A stretch of 22,052 nt of DNA. Origin: Micractinium sp. NFX-FRZ. Taxonomy: Eukaryota > Chlorophyta > Trebouxiophyceae > Chlorellales > Chlorellaceae. Every line of letters starts with the position of its first letter. The first letter of the stretch is position 1. A program made the translations under genes and the position numbers. The DNA lies in NCBI GenBank assembly GCA_029339195.1, contig JAPTJF010000670.1, positions 1 to 22,052 on the forward strand, written 5' to 3'. The notes beneath the pieces are model-generated. The model was not told the DNA's origin. It was given only the letters and a program-made list of their open reading frames with translations, and did not search any database. This document shows, in pieces, positions 8,368-18,400 of the stretch.

Positions 8368-11300
8368 ATGGGCTGCGCAACGAGCCGGGAGGCCACTGAG
8401 GCCTCGCCTCCCATTTCAGCGAAGGTAGGTGGAGCTGTGCAGCCGGGACGCCCCCCTGCCGAGACCCTCAGCGCGCTGGATCGACTAGCGGCCCGCGTTT
8501 CCGTCTATTGCTTTGCAGGCTGCCGCGCCAGCCGGCTCCGGGGCGCAGCCCGCGACCACCAAGCAGGTGGCGGTGGCCAACACCGTGCTGGGCAAGCCTC
8601 TGTCGGTGAGCGGGTAGCGCCGCCACTGGCGGCACCGCAGCTTCCCCTCCCCGCCGTCGTATCCCTTGGGGCTCCGCCCCGTGGTGTGTTTGTGCAGCCT
8701 GCAACTGCCCCGCCTTGCCCTTCCAAGTGCAGAGTTGTTGCCAAACCTTGCCTTCCTGCTGCTGCGTGCCCAGGCAGTGCCCCTTGCCGCGCGTCGCCCG
8801 GCCGCTCCTGCACGCCAACACGACATATACGTCATGCTTCTGCAACACTCTCCCTCCCTCCGTCTCATCCTCCCTTTGGCAGGACGTGACCTCGCACTAC
8901 CACCTGGGCAAAGTGCTGGGGCGCGGCCAGTTTGGCACCACGCGGCTGGCGGAGCAGAAGGCGGGGCGCAAGACGTTTGCCTGCAAGTCCATCGCCAAGC
9001 GGAAGCTCACGTGCGTGCCCTCCCGCTGTGCAGCCCAGCGGTTCCTCTAGCAGCAGCCGGGCCACCGCTCATGCAGCTGGGGGCTCGGCCCGCTGGGGGG
9101 GGCAGAGGGAGCCCCGGGTGTATCCATGCAGCTGTTCCTGCCTGCCCGCCTGATATATACACGCAGCAGCAGCACGGGGCAGCCCGGTGCAGCAGTTGGC
9201 ACGCCCGCAGCCCTGCCTGCTAGTCAACTTGCCAGTGCTGACGTGCTGCCCGCCTGCCTGCACCTCCCGCCCCGCCAGTGCGCTCACCCCTCGCCCGCCT
9301 GCCCTGCCTGCCTGCCCTGCCTGCCCTGCCTGCAGGTGCCCCGAGGACATTGAGGATGTGCAACGGGAGGTGCAGATCATGCACCACCTCAAGGTGCGCG
9401 GGCGGGTGGGGCCCCCCTGGTGCGGTGCGCTGCTGCTGCTGCCCCTGTTGCTGGCGGGGTTGGAGCGCAGTGAAGTGGCGTGGGTGCCGCTGTTGCCAGT
9501 GGCACGGAGTGCAGAGCAGTGGTGCTTGAGATCGGTGTGCTGGAGATGCCCAGGGTGCACTGCCTCGAGTCGCGCATGCAGCGATGGTGGTGGCATGGTG
9601 CTGCTGCTCCCGGGGCGTTGTGCTCAGGGGTGCAGCGGGAGGTGCCGGTCATGCACCACCTCCAGCCGCGCCTCGACATGAGTGATGGTGGCGGGGAGTG
9701 TGCTGCAGCTGCGGGTCCTCCTGCACCCGGGGTGGCGCTGCTGCTGCTGCTGGCAGTTGCAGCCAAAACGTTGCGCTGTGCTGCCGTTGCCCCGGCTTTG
9801 TTGCTGCCGCTGCTGCTGCTGCTGCCGCTGTGCCATGAAAGCTGGCAAATGCCACGTGGTCGAGATGAATTGCGCGTCCCACGAAGCCAGCAGCAGCAGC
9901 AGCAGCAGCAGGAGAGAGCTGATGTCTGGCCAGGGGCCCAGGCAGCGGCAGGCGTACACGGCAGCACCGGGATGCAGGGCACTCCCTGGCTCGCCTACTG
10001 CCCATCTGCCCATCTGCCCATCCCCTGCCCCCGCCTCCCCCACGCGCCCTGCCGCAGGGGCACGAGAACATCACGTACCTGCAGGGGGCGTACGAGGACA
10101 AGCAGGCGGTGCACCTGGTCATGGACCTGTGCTCCGGGGGGGAGCTGTTTGACAGGTGGGCGCCAGAAGCGAGTGTGCTGCTGCTGCCGCTGGGCAGGGC
10201 GACAGGTGGCTGTGTGCTGCTGTGAGGGGGCCTGCAGAGGAGATTGAGGCAATCCCTTGGTTGGTGGAGCAGCGCATGAACGGGGTTCGTAGGGCTTTAG
10301 TAGGGTAGTGCATTATAGGAAGACCTGGAGGCGGTCGGAACGTGGGCAGGCTGGGAGGGGAGGCAGTAGAGGGTTGGCGTCGCGGGGAGGGGGGGAGAAT
10401 CGTCCCGCCATGCCACCCCTGCTGCCCGCTGTCCCCCGTCTTTTGCCCCGCTGCATTGCACCACCGTGCCCCAGTCACCATGCCGCCCCGCCCCTCTGCG
10501 CCCCCGCTGCCGCCGCCGCCCGCAGGATTGTTGCCAAGGGCAGCTACAGCGAGCGCGACGCGGCCGCCCTGATCCGCGACATTGTGCGGGTGGTGGCGCA
10601 CTGCCACAACCTGGGGGTCATGCACAGGTGGGGGGGTGGGGTTGGGTGGGTGGGGGGCAGGGCTTCTTCTGCACCGGTGGGCCCAGGGCCTGAGGGGTCT
10701 GGTCAGAAACACCAGGAGTTGAGCCGCTGGGTGGGGGTAAGGGTGGGCCAGGAGGGCCATGGAGGGCTGGGAGTGGAGTGGAGGGCTGAGGGTCACTGGG
10801 GGCTGAGCCGAGCCTGTGGGGGCAGGGGGCGCTGCTGCGAGGGTGGCGCGCGCCAGCTGCCCCACCTCCGCCCCATCATGTGACACAAACATGCACACGC
10901 GCACACACACACACGCGCGCCCTGGTCACGCCGTGCTGCGCTGCGCTGCTGCAGGGACCTGAAGCCGGAGAACTTCCTGCTGGAGAGCAAGGCGGACGAT
11001 GCACGCATCAAGTGCACCGACTTTGGGCTGTCGGTCTTCTTCAAGCCGGGGCAGAAGTTCCGGGAGGTGGTGGGCTCCGCATACTATGTGGCCCCAGAGG
11101 TGATTTGCGGCGGCGCTGGGGGAGGCGGGGTGGGGTCGGGGGGTGTCTGGTGATCGGATGTGCGAGGTGGGGGTGCCTGAAGTTGCGGGAGGTGGTGGGC
11201 TCTGCTTGTGATGGGGCACCAGAGGGGGGTGCTGCGGGATGTAACGGCATGCGGTATGAGTGCTGGCATGTGCGGTGGTGGGCCGCGCAGCTTGTGTGGC

Positions 11301-14300
11301 ATGCACCCCAGGTGTTTGGTGACATTCGCTGCTGGCAGGCGGCAGTCCCACGTCCGTCTGTCCGCCGTGCATGGCCGCTCACCCAAACCACACACACGTG
11401 GGCCGGCGGTGGCGCAGGTGCTGAAGCAGTCTTACAGCGTGGAGGCCGACATCTGGAGCTGCGGCGTCATCCTGTACATCCTGCTCAGCGGCGTGCCGCC
11501 CTTCTGGGGGGAGACGGAGAAGCAGATCTTCAAGGCGATCCTGGAGGTGGGGCGGCCGCGGGTGTTGTGTTGTGTTGTGTTGGGGGAAGGGCGGGTCTTG
11601 CTGTCAGTAGTGCACAGGCATGGCGCCCCGTGTCCCCTGCTCCTGTCAGCCCCTCCTCACCCTGCCCCCGCGAGCCCAACTGACGCCAGCCTCTTGCCCT
11701 CCAGCAGTTGCCCAAACGTCCGCCGCCCCCTCCTCTCACCTCCTCCCCCCGCTTCACCCTCCACCGCCTCCCCGCAGGGCAAGCTGGACCTGCAGGGCGA
11801 CCCGTGGCCCGCCATCAGCGCCGACGCCAAGGACTGCGTGCGCCGCATGCTGGAGCCCAACCCCGCCAAGCGCGCCACGGCCGACGAGATCCTGCAGCAC
11901 CCGTGGATGCGCGAGAACGGGGTGGCCTCCGACCGCCCGCTGGACAACGTCATCCTCACGCGCATGACGTGAGGGCGGGCAGCAGGGGCAGGGGCCTGGG
12001 GTTTTGGGGCGCCTGGGATGTGAGTGGGGCGGCATGCGGCAGCCCGCCCACGTGGCGCAGCACCGCCCTCCAGTGCTGCGTTGCTGCATTGCCGTACCCC
12101 TCGCTTGCTACACTCTTTCTTTACTGCTCCCTTGCTTACTTGCATACGCACCATGCGGCACTGCCAACGTAGCACGCTCCTGGCGCCTCCATTGTGGCCC
12201 TGCCTGCCGCTCACCCTGCCTGCCGACTGCTCATCCCTCTCCCCGTCCCCTCCCCCGCCCCGCCCCGCAGCGCGTTTGCCGCCAACAACAAGCTGAAGCG
12301 GCAGGCGATGAAGGTGATTGCGGCGGCCATGCCGGCGGAGGAGATTGCCGGGCTGCGCGAGATCTTCAAGTCGATTGACGCCGACGGCAGCGGCACCATC
12401 ACGGCGGAGGAGCTGAAGACGGCGCTGGGGCAGAAGGGCGGCCTGCTCAAGGAGGTGTGAGGGCTGGCCGGGGTGACTCAACGGGGGGGGAGGGGGGAGG
12501 GGGCGTCAGGTGTGTGTGGGGGGGCACTCACAAGGAGGCGAGCATCGGGGCAGGGGACGGGGGACCCAGGTGGTGTTGGGGCGCAGTCACGGCAGAGGTG
12601 CTGACGGCGGCGCTGAGGACAGGTGGGGAGGGGCAAGGTGCACAAGGAGGCGAGCGTGGGCAGCAGGCGCCTTTGTGTGGAGGCCAGGACATGTGCGAGG
12701 CGTGGGGGTGGGGGTGCGGTGGGGGAGGCTGGGGGTGCGGTCTTGGCGCCCGCTGGCGAACCACCTCCCCGCAAGCCTGCCTGGCGCCTGAGCACTCCCT
12801 GCCTCCCGCCCCCTCCCGCCTGTGCTGCGATGCACCGGTGAAAACTTGTCTCCGCACAACACACCGTGCTGTTGAAAGTGCTCCCCCTGCCTTCTCACGC
12901 CTGTGCTGTGCTGTGCGGTGCAGGATGAGCTGCGGGGCCTGCTGGCGCTGATTGACCAGGACGCATCGGGCACCATTGACTACGAGGTGGGGGGGCTGGG
13001 CGGGGATGGATCAGCAGGGGTCGGGGATGGTGCAGACAACCCTAAAGGGCGCTGTGGGCGGGTGCCCGCACATGCTGTGCTGCACAGATGCGCGGGGTGA
13101 GCCGGCGGGTGGGACCATTTGCAGCGGAGCGTGACAAAGAGGGGCTGAGTGGGGCGCCTGGCACGCCAGACCCGCTCGCCTTCCCCTGGTGGCCTCACCG
13201 TGCCCCCCGCCCTCGCCTCTGCCCTCGCTGCCCTCACCACCCCCGGCAGGAGTTCATTGCCGCCACGCTGAGCCAGCACCAGATGGAGAAGGCGGAGAAC
13301 ATGGCGGCCGCGTTCCGCCACTTTGACACCGACGGCAGCGGCACCATCAGCAAGCAGGAGCTGCACGAGGCGCTGCGGGTGGGTGGGTGGGGGGAGGGAG
13401 GGCAGGGCAGGGAGGACGCCGTGCAGTGGGGCAGGGTCAGGGGCACCAGGGGCAGCAGGGCCATCAGCAAGCGGGCGCTGTGCCGGGGGCTGCGAGTGGG
13501 TGGTGGCGATCAGAACTTTGAGCTTCAATCATGGGTGTGTGTTGAAGTGGGTGGTGGGCGGGGCCATCAGCAAGGGGGCGCTGTGCAAGTGGGGGGGGAG
13601 GGGGACAGTCGCGGGCGGGCTGGGAGCAGGGGTGATGGCTGGCTGGCTAACCGGATGTCAGGCTCCCTTAAGTGCAGCATGCATGTGTGCCAGTGCGGCG
13701 GTCCCTGCCGCTGTTCCCCGACGCAGCCTGCCCACCCACCCTCTGCAGACCAGCTTTGCCGGCAGCGTGGACTCTGAGGTTGAGATTGAAAAGATTCTGA
13801 AGGAGGTGGACAAGAATGGTGAGCGGGGGACACTGGGTGCCTGTTGCATGCCAGCGCACCGCCCCTTGCCTGCCGCCCCCGTTTGGCCCACACCCGCCCA
13901 CCCATGCATCTCACTCCTCCCTTCCCACCACCACCCTCGTTGTGCCCTGTTGCGCAGGCGACGGCCAGATTGACTACAACGAGTTTGTGGAGCTGATGAC
14001 GGGCAAGGGTGAGTGGGGGTGGGGTGCTCTCTATCCAAGAGGCACGGCTTCAATCTATCCAAGAGGCACAGCTGCAAGAGCGGCACAGTTGCATGGTGTG
14101 GGCGGGGCGCCTGTGTCCAGGGAGGCAGGCGGCAGGGCAGGCGGGGGTGGTGGGGCAGCAGCAGTGGGGGCTGGGATTCCGCGAGTGTGCGCGGCGAGGA
14201 CGTGCCAGGGAGGCTTTTCTGCCCGCTCGAGCTCCGCACACCCCCTCATGGCGCCCACTGCGCCTGCCGCCCTCCCTGCAGCCTCCAGCGCGGCGCAGCA

Positions 14301-14379
14301 GGCGGCGGCTTTGGGACGGGCCGAGACGCGGGGCTCGCTGAACGCTTACAAGGCGGCCCACAACTCATCCCTCGTATGA
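8368..14379 (+). CDS. Calcium-dependent protein kinase (CDPK), complete, 15 exons, 529 aa
   Basis: Exons: 8368-8424, 8519-8605, 8883-9010, 9336-9393, 10058-10155, 10526-10627, 10955-11099, 11418-11546, 11778-11968, 12271-12454, 12924-12986, 13250-13378, 13749-13818, 13958-14008, 14282-14379 (1590 nt, all phases consistent). The start MGCATS fits N-myristoylation at Gly2 and palmitoylation at Cys3, implying membrane attachment. The kinase domain (about 55-315) has the P-loop GRGQFG (61-66), Lys83, Glu102, Met132 at the gatekeeper position, HRDLKPEN (catalytic Asp178), DFG (199-201) and APE (223-225), so it should be an active Ser/Thr kinase. A junction/autoinhibitory segment (about 322-355) precedes four canonical EF-hand loops at 368-379, 404-415, 440-451 and 478-489. 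In this family Ca2+ binding releases the junction segment from the kinase. Length and domain order are typical. Several introns hold decayed copies of neighbouring exons (listed separately). Which subgroup it belongs to was not determined. Confidence 0.96.
9628..9666 (+). repeat. Decayed copy of CDPK exon 4 inside intron 4
   Basis: The segment repeats exon 4 bases from about 9358 at an offset of 272. At protein level it reads [13 protein letters not shown], against [13 protein letters not shown] in the exon. It lies inside the 664-base intron 4. The similarity stops soon after the copied exon end, and the original donor is not preserved (HLQPRL instead of HLK followed by GTGCG). Confidence 0.8.
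9734..9914 (+). repeat. CTG-rich tracts followed by a CAG tract in CDPK intron 4
   Basis: CTG/GCTG runs near 9737-9751 and 9809-9831 are followed by about eight CAG units near 9888-9911. Because CTG and CAG are complementary, the intron RNA could fold into a long hairpin. This is a simple-sequence repeat; no function is shown. Confidence 0.75.
11178..11231 (+). repeat. Decayed copy of the CDPK activation-segment exon end inside intron 7
   Basis: The segment is collinear with exon 7 bases 11053-11106 at a constant offset of 125. It translates as [15 protein letters not shown], against [15 protein letters not shown] in the real exon. It lies in the intron that follows that exon. The copied donor has become a G-run. 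Confidence 0.85.
11562..11585 (+). repeat. TTGTG pentamer microsatellite in CDPK intron 8
   Basis: About four TTGTG units lie shortly after the 5' splice site of intron 8. This is simple sequence with no assigned role. Confidence 0.75.
12530..12656 (+). repeat. Two decayed copies of the EF-hand 1 exon end inside CDPK intron 10
   Basis: ACGGCAGAGGTGCTGACGGC from 12589 aligns with the exon from 12401 at an offset of 188, and reads [12 protein letters not shown] against [12 protein letters not shown]. The exon-end word CAAGGAGG recurs inside CACAAGGAGGCGAGC near 12529 and again near 12641. This indicates at least two duplication events, followed by decay. Confidence 0.75.
13451..13596 (+). repeat. 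Two successive decayed copies of the EF-hand 3 exon end inside CDPK intron 12
   Basis: The first copy, 13451-13503, is offset by 117 bases from the exon and translates in the exon's frame as [18 protein letters not shown], against [18 protein letters not shown]. The copied 5' splice site (CGA followed by GTGGGT at 13496) is intact. The second copy begins near 13561 (GGGCCATCAGCAAGGGGGCG), a further 103 bases on. Confidence 0.85.
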
Positions 14380-14887
14380 GCACCCCCGCCTTGTGTGTGT
14401 GTGCCCCCCCAAACGGTGGGTGGCAGGCCCACGCCCGCCCGCCACGAACCGCAGCCCGCCTGCCCCGCAACTGAACTGCCGCCAAAACTTAACTCGCACT
14501 GACCCTGGCAGCTGACAAGCGGCGCGGCCGCCTCACCCGCCTCTTGCCTCGCTCCAAGCGTCGCCGCGCTGCCCCCGCTATTTGACCGTGTCTCTTATCT
14601 GCTCCCCTAGCTCCCCCTGTTTATTCGTCCATCACACGCCTTGCTTGTCACCCGCCCACCCTCCCCCCTCTGCTTGCCACCCCGGTGTTTTGGCCTGCTC
14701 TCCTGAGCACGCTGGGGTGCCGCCCGCTTTTTGGGGACTGGGGGGTTGATTCCTCCCCCCCATCGCCCGCACATACAACGCACACGTGTGTACACACACA
14801 GTCACCTGGATTGTTCCATGCCCTCCATCCCGCACACGCCCTTCCCCCCCCCTAGTTCCCTGGCATAACACACAGCAAGCCCTGTAA
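14380..14887 (+). terminator. CDPK 3' UTR with poly(A) signal TGTAA at 14883-14887
   Basis: About 500 bases follow the CDPK stop codon with no coding signature and end at a TGTAA (CCCTGTAACAGG), the chlorophyte poly(A) signal. A short pentanucleotide-like CACA tract lies near 14783-14800. Cleavage would be expected shortly after 14890. Confidence 0.6.
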
Positions 14888-15473
14888 CAGGTGTACATGT
14901 GCCGTGACAGGGGCTGTGGCAGAGGGCCCTGCGGGATGGTCGGGCACCTGGTGCTGTGGCGGCCCAGTGCACAGCGCCACCAGCCCGTCAGCCACACACC
15001 CTACCTACAAGATCCTGCCGCCGCTGGCGATCAGCACTGTGTATAGCCCCCTCCTAGTGACTGCTGGTTTGCGAGCAATCATAACCGCTGATGGGTGAGG
15101 CCCCAGGAGGCCTTGCACAGGCCAGCAACCGTAGGAAGGACCGCCAGCTCTTCAGCCAGCTTAGACCTCCAGCTTGGCTGCTGGGAGCCCCTGCCGAGAC
15201 AGCTTGCACATGCCGCCTGCTCTGGCGTGCCTCACGCTGGTCGACATGCGCTGCTCTTGGGTGTGTTGCTTGCATTGCGTGAATAGCCAAGAAGGGGTTG
15301 CAGCGGCAAAGGGGACAAGAAAGCGGAAGTGGACGAGAGCGGGGAAAGGGGGCAGCGGGGACGTGAGTTGTAGGCAACAAGTTGGTAGGGAGGGTACTGT
15401 GGGGAAGCGCTGCTGCTGGCACGAGCGCGACGCGCATGCTGTGCTGTGCTGTGCCGTGCTGTGCTGTGCCAGC
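14888..15473. other. Convergent spacer between CDPK and PheRS; includes the PheRS 3' UTR
   Basis: The two genes point toward each other. Within this stretch I saw no TTACA (minus-strand TGTAA), so the PheRS transcript end is undefined. A GTGCT pentamer run at about 15437-15470 sits directly downstream of the PheRS stop codon. Open frames here have no recognisable domain. Confidence 0.45.
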
Positions 15474-18400
15474 TCAGCGCAGCTCCACCTTGAGCTTGTC
15501 GGCGATGGTGCTGCACGCATTACAAAAGGGTGGCAGGGGCAGGGGAAGAAAGTGGGTTGAGGCAGGCATCTGCAGGCGGGCAGTGCAGTCGGGCCCCTCG
15601 GGCTCCCCCAAGCTGGAGCTTGGGTCACCCCTCCCAGCCACTCCATGCCACGACTCCTTCAACACGTGATGCCGCCAAAAAACGCCCCACAACGCCCCAG
15701 TATCTGTGCACTCGTCTCGCCTCGGCATACGCTGGCACCCACCTGGCGACCCCAGCGGCGCCCTCCCGTCAACCCCACCCCACCCCCACCCCCCGCACCT
15801 GCGCACTTCCTCCTGCAGCGCGTTGATTTCGTCGTCCGTCAGCGACCGCTCCATGCTGCGGTACGCAATGCGGTAGCAGTTGCTGGTGCGCCCCTGCAGG
15901 CGGGGAGGGACGGTGCGTCGCAGGCAGGCGGTTTGAGCATGGAACAAGGCGGCCCCAGGCAGCAAGCAGCACGTGCAACGGTTTCATGCGCTCGAAGGGT
16001 GCTGGCGCAACACTCCCTGCGAGCCAGCAGGTCAAGGTTGGGGCGAGCCGGCAGCGGTGGGGGATAAGGCAGGGTCTGGGGGGTTGTGCCCATCAGCGGC
16101 CCTCGAGACTCCCCCGCCGCTGCCCAAGGTCCTCCCCCGCAAGCTTCCTTCCAGCAAGTTGCCATTGCCCCCGCAAGTTCCAGCAAGTTGCCGGCACCTA
16201 CCCCCTTCTTCAGTGCCCCCCAAACCCCGCACCTCTCCCGCCTCCCCTCCCCTCCCTCCCTCCGCTCCCCTCCCCGGCCCTCTCACCGTCTTGGGGTGCG
16301 TGAAGTTGTCAATGAGCTTCACCTCCTCGGCCAGGTCACCCGCAATGCCGCGCACCACCTGCAGCCAGAGGGACGGGCGCCAGCCATGTTGACATCAGCG
16401 AGCGAGCGGCTGCATTGCCAATGTGACGTGTTCTTTGCATGAAATGCGGCATCCTTGGCTTCGCCGCCGCCGCAATGCCGCCGGGAACCAACGCAGTTTG
16501 CCCCACATGTTCACTAGCTGGAGCAGTGTGGTTGGTGCTGCATGCCACCGCTGTGCGTCTCCCTCGCCTCACCCAACACCTTTGCCGGCACACCTCTTTC
16601 CAGCCCCCCTTCCTCACCCACCAATGGCACACACCCCACCCTCGCCCTTGGCCCCAGAGTCGGCACCCTTGCCCCCTCCCCCTCCCCCATGTCCTTTTCC
16701 CCCCCACCTCGCCCCGCACAGGTTGCTGCCACCCAAGAGCTGAGCGCTCCCAGGCTGCACCTGCCCCACTCTCCCCCCTGCCGCTCAGAACAAGCCTTGC
16801 TTGCTCCCTGCCCCCTCCCCCCTGCCGCTCAGAACACGCCTTGCTTGCTCCCTGCCCCCTCCCCCCTCCCCGCCATCCGTGCCCTCCCCCCCTGTCACTC
16901 ACCCCCCCCCCCCCCCCAGCTCACCTCGCACAGGTTGTTCTCCGTGAACTGGTCGCTCACCCAGAAGGCGACGTCCTTGTAGCAGGGCGGGAACTTGGAG
17001 TAGGACTTGAACCTGGGGGGGTGGGGGCGGTTGCGGGGCAGGGGAGGGCGCTGAGGGGGCGAGGCGGCACCGCGGAATGGTGCAAAGCGCGGCAGTTGGG
17101 TGGTGGAGAGGGCGGGAGGGCAAAGCTACCGCTCTTTCAGCCCCCGGGCCCCACCGCTGGCAGGCACACCACCACCACCACCTCCCTCCCTCCCCGCCGC
17201 CCTCACTTGGCCGCCCTCATGCAACATCCCTTCTCCTTCCTCAACCTCCCGCCCCCCCCCCACCAGCCTCACTTGGTGCTCATGCCTGCCCAAATAAACG
17301 GCCCTCCCTCTTCTCCCCCCTGCCCCCCCTACCCCACTGGTTCCCGCCCCGCCCTCACTTGGTGCTCATGTCGCCCGCCTTGAACTGCTTGAGGAAGCGC
17401 TGGTCGGAGGTCCAGAAGAGGCGGATGTCGGGGATGTCAAACAACACCATGGCCAGCCGCTCCAGGCCCAGGCTGAGCAGCAGCGGGGAGGGGGGCGAGG
17501 GGGTAGGAAAGAGGGGGTGTCAAAAGCAGAGGAGAGGGGGGCCAGGTGGGTGCGGGATGGGAGGGTGAGCAGAAACACGTGCGGCTCAGCAGCCCAGCCC
17601 AGGAGTCCCCCGGTGACCACCGCCCCCAGGCCAGCACGACACACTCCCCGTCTGTACCCAACAGCAAGTCCTTGCCTTGACCCCCGCCCTCACCCATCCT
17701 CACCCGCCCTTCCGCATCTGCAGGCACACACACCCAACTGCTCACTCTACATGACCACACATTACTACGCCCCAGTTGTTTGTAGGGCATCCATGCACCC
17801 ATGAGGCCCTCCCCTCCCGCACCCCGCCCGCGCCCCCGCCTCACCCAAAGGCCCACGCCTTGTGCCCCGGCTCCAGGTTTTTGTCCAGGATGGACTGCTG
17901 CATCACGCCGCACCCCAGCACCTCCAGCCACTCCCCCTTGAAGAAGATCTCCAGCTCGTACGACGGCTCGGTGAAGGGGAAGTAGGCGTCAATCCACCGC
18001 ATCTCCACCTCGCCTGCCAGCGAGCAGGGTGGGCAAGGGGAGGGGTGAGGGATGAGGGTATGTTCCAAAGGAGCGTGTGCAGAGCGTTGCGGGACGGGAG
18101 GTGGGGGGCGGGGCGGCAGGCAGCCACTCGCCACCCACCCAGGCTGCCGCAAGCCTCTGCCCATATCTATCTACCCACGAGCCTCTGCAGCGCTCCCCTG
18201 CCCCGCCTGCCCTCGTCCCCCAATACTTGTCCCTCACAAACGCACCACCTCACCCCCCCCCCCACCCACCCACCGAACAGGTGCTGCGCCAGCCCCTCCA
18301 GCGTCGCCTTGAGCTGCGCCTCGGCATACGCGGTGGCCTCCTGCCCCGCGGCCGCCCAGTCCTGGGGCGCAAACACGCGCACCCCCTCCATCTGGTGGAA

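Noticed and set aside
9301..9335. CCTGC-type tandem repeats as a CRISPR-like or regulatory array
   Set aside because: The unit is five bases, with no spacers, and it lies in the pyrimidine tract just before the exon 4 acceptor. It is simple sequence.
9628..9666. The exon 4 echo as a mutually exclusive alternative exon
   Set aside because: It lacks the first part of the exon and a preserved donor, so it would not splice into a working kinase domain.
12530..12656. EF-hand 1 echo as an alternative coding extension
   Set aside because: The normal exon is followed at once by an in-frame TGA in the intron (GAG GTG TGA), so read-through cannot reach the echo.
16439..17383. A 314-codon plus-strand Pro-rich open frame
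   Set aside because: It lies antisense to PheRS introns and exon 9; the proline content comes from C-rich intron ends. The minus-strand exons carry clear family motifs.
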